DNA of 36,488 nt from JAKFVC01 sp040386595 (GTDB lineage: Bacteria > Planctomycetota > Planctomycetia > Planctomycetales > Planctomycetaceae), in the NCBI GenBank assembly GCA_040386595.1, contig JAZKFE010000179.1:1-36488 (forward strand), in the 5' to 3' direction. Both the position numbers and the translations under genes were made by a program. The notes beneath the pieces are model-generated. The model was not told the DNA's origin, did not search any database, and was given only the letters and a program-made list of their open reading frames with translations. Below are positions 33,742 through 36,488 of this stretch, in pieces; positions within the stretch are counted from its first letter, which is position 1, and each line of letters begins with the position of its first letter.

Positions 33742-33900
33742 GACGCAGTCGCCGGGTGAGCGGAGCGAACCATAGTCGTTGTTCGCTCCGCGAACTGAAC
33801 GCATTCGCAGTAGCCGGCCGAAATCTGTCGTTGAATCTCCGTACTGATCCCACCTCGCTACTGCGAGCGCGTTATGTTCGCGGAGCGAAAAACGACTATG
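33742..33900. repeat. Family A repeat, complete inverted pair
   Basis: The left part 33742-33817 matches 3081-3156, including the perfect 11-bp hairpin (33760-33770 with 33781-33791, 10-base loop). The facing arm ends at 33900 and matches the left arm over about 45 bases with a few changes (core GTTCGCGGAGCGAAA). A decayed tandem fragment (CAACGACTGTGAC) follows from 33903, as at 31741. It fills the spacer between two convergent genes. Confidence 0.88.
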
Positions 33901-33925
33901 GCCAACGACTGTGACTTAGGGGACC

Positions 33926-36076
33926 TTAAATGTTCCGCATGCGGGCGACACGGGCCAGGGCCATCAGCGGGAAGTAGGTGCGGTAGAGGTGATAGCGAAG
34001 ATAGAACACGCGCGGGAAGCCGGTCCCGGTGTATTCGGGCTCGTCCCATGTCCCGTCGGCGGTTTGTGTCTCCAGCAAGAACTGCACCCCGCGATCGACT
34101 GCGTGCGAATTCGCTTCGCCTGCCGCACAGAGGCCCATCAAGGCCCAGGCAGTCTGTGACGCAGTAGGAGTCCCCTGCCCACGCAATGTCGGATCTTCAT
34201 AGCTGCGGGGAGTCTCACCCCAGCCGCCGTTGGTTTGTTGGACACTCTTCAACCACGCGGCACCACCCTTCATTCGCACGTCTGTCGAAGGGATGCCGAC
34301 GGCAGCCAGGCCAACCAGGCACTGCCAGGTTCCGTAGAGATAGTTAATCCCCCAGCGGCCGATCCAACAGTGGTCGGATTCCTGGTGTTGCCAGACAAAG
34401 TTGAGGGCTCGTTCCAAAGCGGGATGCTTGGTCCAAAGCCCCAACTTGCCGATCATTTCCATCACTCGTGCGGTGATATCGGCCGTGCTGGGATCGATCA
34501 TCGCATTGTGATCGGCGAAGGGGACCCGGGTCAGCACTTCGCGGTTATTATCGCGATCAAACGCCGCCCAGCCACCGTCATTATTTTGCATGGCCAGCAT
34601 CCAGCGAACTCCGCGCTGCATGGCGTCGAGTACCGGGCGAGCGGCTTCCAGTTCGGCCAGGATCGCCGGCGCTGATTGCACGTTGCGCTGAGCCAGAATG
34701 GTCTGCATCGCCGGGGCCGAGTTCTCGGTCCGATTCATTTCGACTTGCCAGGTCTGGCTGACCCCTTCGGGCAGGCATTGCTGCAAGGCCATCAGCACCA
34801 TGATGGTGTCGTCGATGTCCGGATAGAACTCGTTGTTGAATTCAAAATACCAGCCAGCGGGCTCGACGTTGGAAGTGCGGACCGACCAGTCTCCCTTGTC
34901 GCGGACTTCCTTCGACAACAGCCATTTGACCGACGATCGAATAGCCGGGTGATGGGCGGGGACGCCCGCTTCACGCAGTGCAATCGTGGAAATTGCCGTA
35001 TCCCAGACGGGAGACTTACATGGCTGCAGGTGAATCGAACGCTTGTCGTCGGATTCAATTACTAATGATTCGAGCTCGTTGAGTGCGCGTTGAACATCCG
35101 GCGAATCGTCTGTATGGCCGAGACATTTCAGGCCGATCACGCTCCAGATGATGGGGGGGAAAATGGCCCCCAGCCCGTCACTCTTGGCAAATCGAGCTTG
35201 AATCCATTCGGCACAGAGTCGGATAGCGCGCTTGCGCAGCGGCTTAATTCCATTGCGCTCGCAGAACTTGATGGCCAGGTCGGCGCGCTTGAAGAATAGA
35301 TGCCAATCGATCCACGTCTTCTTTTGCAGCTGGTCCACGTTCTCCGAGGGGGGCATGGTCACCGGCAGCTCGCGCGACGGCCTCAAAAATAACTCTTCGA
35401 TGCTCCATTCCGGCGGCAAGGCACGGACGGGACGGAAGGCCCACAGCAGGCTCAGCGGCACGACGATCGTTCGTGACCAGGCGGACATTTCATAGATATT
35501 GAACGGAGCCCACTTCGGGAGCAGAATCAGCTCGGGAGGGACCGCAGGGCATTGGTCGTAAGAAATGGCACCCAGCAGGGCCATATAATAACGAGTAAAA
35601 CTATTAACCTTTTCCGCTCCACCCGCCTGGCGAATGGCTTGGCAGGCACGCTGCATGTATTCGGCTTGCGGGTCGTGACCGGTGATCTTCAAGACCCAGT
35701 AGGCTTTGACCGAAGCGCTGATTTCGACGGGCCCATCGGGATAAATGGCCCAGCCGCCAGTGGGGAGCTGCTGATCGACGATGTATTGCGCGGCCTGCTT
35801 GGCTCGCACACTTTGATCGCGCCCCAGGAAGGCCAGCAAGAGGATGTACTCGGACTCGAGGATCGTGTCCCCTTCGAGTTCCGCACACCAGAAGCCTTCG
35901 GGATTTTGTTGGGCCAGCAAGTAATCACGCGTCTTGCCGATCGCCTCTTTCAACGTGGGGGACAAACTTGCTCCAGCCTGAGGAATCTTTTCTCCCCACA
36001 TCAAGCGGCTGCTGGAGGGGATGGGATGTTCGTTGTCGATACGAATACGATTGGCAGCGGTCCAGTCGGAATCCAT
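33926..36076 (-). CDS. shc: Squalene-hopene cyclase
   Basis: The protein has 716 residues from the ATG at 36076, or 734 from a TTG at 36130; GGAAAGAG before 36076 favours the former. The enzyme folds squalene into hopene at the inner membrane, the first step of hopanoid synthesis. The catalytic acid motif is DIDD (Asp420, Asp422, Asp423 in the shorter form; PDIDDT). QW repeats are clear: EGFWCAELEGDT and QLPTGGWAIY at the N-terminus, then NDGGWAAFD, WGINYLYGTWQCL, QTNGGWGE and TADGTWDEPEYTG towards the C-terminus. No other hopanoid gene (hpnA-H or similar) is adjacent. The stop lies 25 bases from the end of a family A repeat. Confidence 0.96.
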   Translation of the reverse strand: MDSDWTAANRIRIDNEHPIPSSSRLMWGEKIPQAGASLSPTLKEAIGKTRDYLLAQQNPEGFWCAELEGDTILESEYILLLAFLGRDQSVRAKQAAQYIVDQQLPTGGWAIYPDGPVEISASVKAYWVLKITGHDPQAEYMQRACQAIRQAGGAEKVNSFTRYYMALLGAISYDQCPAVPPELILLPKWAPFNIYEMSAWSRTIVVPLSLLWAFRPVRALPPEWSIEELFLRPSRELPVTMPPSENVDQLQKKTWIDWHLFFKRADLAIKFCERNGIKPLRKRAIRLCAEWIQARFAKSDGLGAIFPPIIWSVIGLKCLGHTDDSPDVQRALNELESLVIESDDKRSIHLQPCKSPVWDTAISTIALREAGVPAHHPAIRSSVKWLLSKEVRDKGDWSVRTSNVEPAGWYFEFNNEFYPDIDDTIMVLMALQQCLPEGVSQTWQVEMNRTENSAPAMQTILAQRNVQSAPAILAELEAARPVLDAMQRGVRWMLAMQNNDGGWAAFDRDNNREVLTRVPFADHNAMIDPSTADITARVMEMIGKLGLWTKHPALERALNFVWQHQESDHCWIGRWGINYLYGTWQCLVGLAAVGIPSTDVRMKGGAAWLKSVQQTNGGWGETPRSYEDPTLRGQGTPTASQTAWALMGLCAAGEANSHAVDRGVQFLLETQTADGTWDEPEYTGTGFPRVFYLRYHLYRTYFPLMALARVARMRNI

Positions 36077-36426
36077 TCCAAACTCTTTCCCAATGGTTGG
36101 CTCAGCAACAGCTTGCGAGCTTAATTCCAATCGTTGCGTGGGTCTGCCGCAACGACAAATGATGTCTTTGTCGGACTATACGCAGCGATTGCCGGTGGTG
36201 CAACACTGAGTACCGCAACAAGAACTGTTCGTTCTCCAATGTGAAGCTCACCTCGTGTCGAGACCTGTCACATTTTTCTGTCGTTCATTTACTTGGAAAA
36301 ACCCCCACAGTTTCCTCTTGCCCGAGAGGCAACTGTCAAGCGGTAGACCGCGTTAGAAACCGCTGATTTATCTCCCCTCGCCCCGGTATTTCCGGGGAGC
36401 GGGGTAACGCCGTGAAGGAATCCGGG
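36077..36426. other. Spacer upstream of shc with GC-rich hairpin
   Basis: No gene is seen. A GC-rich imperfect hairpin lies at 36374-36406 (CCCC...CCCCGG, TATTT, CCGGGG...GGGG). The shc promoter should be in this stretch but is not obvious. Confidence 0.45.
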
Positions 36427-36488
36427 AGGGTGAGGCTCCTGCCGAACCGCTTGGTCTGGCGAGTCCCAGTAGACCAAGCGGTTCGGCA
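36427..36488. repeat. Palindromic repeat, family D, cut by window end
   Basis: The sequence AGGCTCCTGCCGAACCGC matches the 14382 copy and continues into a perfect 18-bp inverted repeat (36440-36457 with 36471-36488, 13-base loop). The window stops inside the right arm, so the full element runs further. Confidence 0.8.

Noticed and set aside
1..36488. tRNA or rRNA genes
   Set aside because: No cloverleaf with a T-loop and acceptor stem, and no rRNA-like stretch, was found by eye on either strand; a dedicated scan was not possible.

Overview
The window reads as a chromosomal segment of a planctomycete (order Planctomycetales; a Schlesneria/Planctomicrobium-like member of Planctomycetaceae is my guess, by inference only). 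The evidence is the gene content: a DUF1559 prepilin-like protein with its H-x9-DG type C-terminus, a 1,100-residue PVC-type haem-binding protein, Tat-exported Gfo/Idh/MocA and DUF1501 proteins, a DUF1080 protein, a squalene-hopene cyclase and a C4-zinc L28. The DNA carries one run of ten Ns (24262-24271), so it comes from a draft scaffold. No rRNA, tRNA, CRISPR array, phage or transposase gene was seen.

Layout. 1-3072: an HdeD-like membrane protein (-), an SGNH hydrolase (+) and an LptB-type ABC ATPase (+). 3157-5386: an AT-rich spacer with a good sigma-70-like promoter, then a small lipoprotein and a DUF1559 prepilin-like protein, ending in a hairpin shared with convergent rph. 6487-11522: a secreted Gfo/Idh/MocA oxidoreductase and the large PVC cytochrome-type dehydrogenase. 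11835-16312 (-): a small Cys-rich protein, glcD, glcE and an M42 aminopeptidase. 16479-20556 (-): rpmB, gatC, a UUCG-loop terminator, gatA and gatB, which complete the tRNA-dependent amidotransferase. 20759-25371: DUF1501 (-), DUF1080 (+) and a thioredoxin-like YyaL/DUF255 protein (-) broken by the N gap. 25638-28961 (+): a probable operon of DUF1015, a membrane protein, a YjbR-like protein and a TIM-barrel sugar isomerase. 29559-36076: an S41 protease, a secreted HELTH metalloprotease (-), a short secreted Tyr/Pro/Ala-rich protein and squalene-hopene cyclase (-).

The genes are mostly housekeeping (tRNA amidation, RNase PH, L28, LptB) and the periplasmic sugar and polymer catabolism typical of planctomycetes. 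I do not see a multi-gene defence or biosynthetic system. The most unusual content is in the spacers. At least six different families of imperfect palindromes lie between genes. One family, with core GTTCGCTCCGCGAAC, occurs at four loci, three of them between convergent genes. It forms a 313-bp element with perfect 31-bp inverted ends and supplies the stop codon of two genes. Next to another copy lies a 197-bp mirror-ordered nest of three hairpin types. These look like non-autonomous, REP/MITE-like elements.
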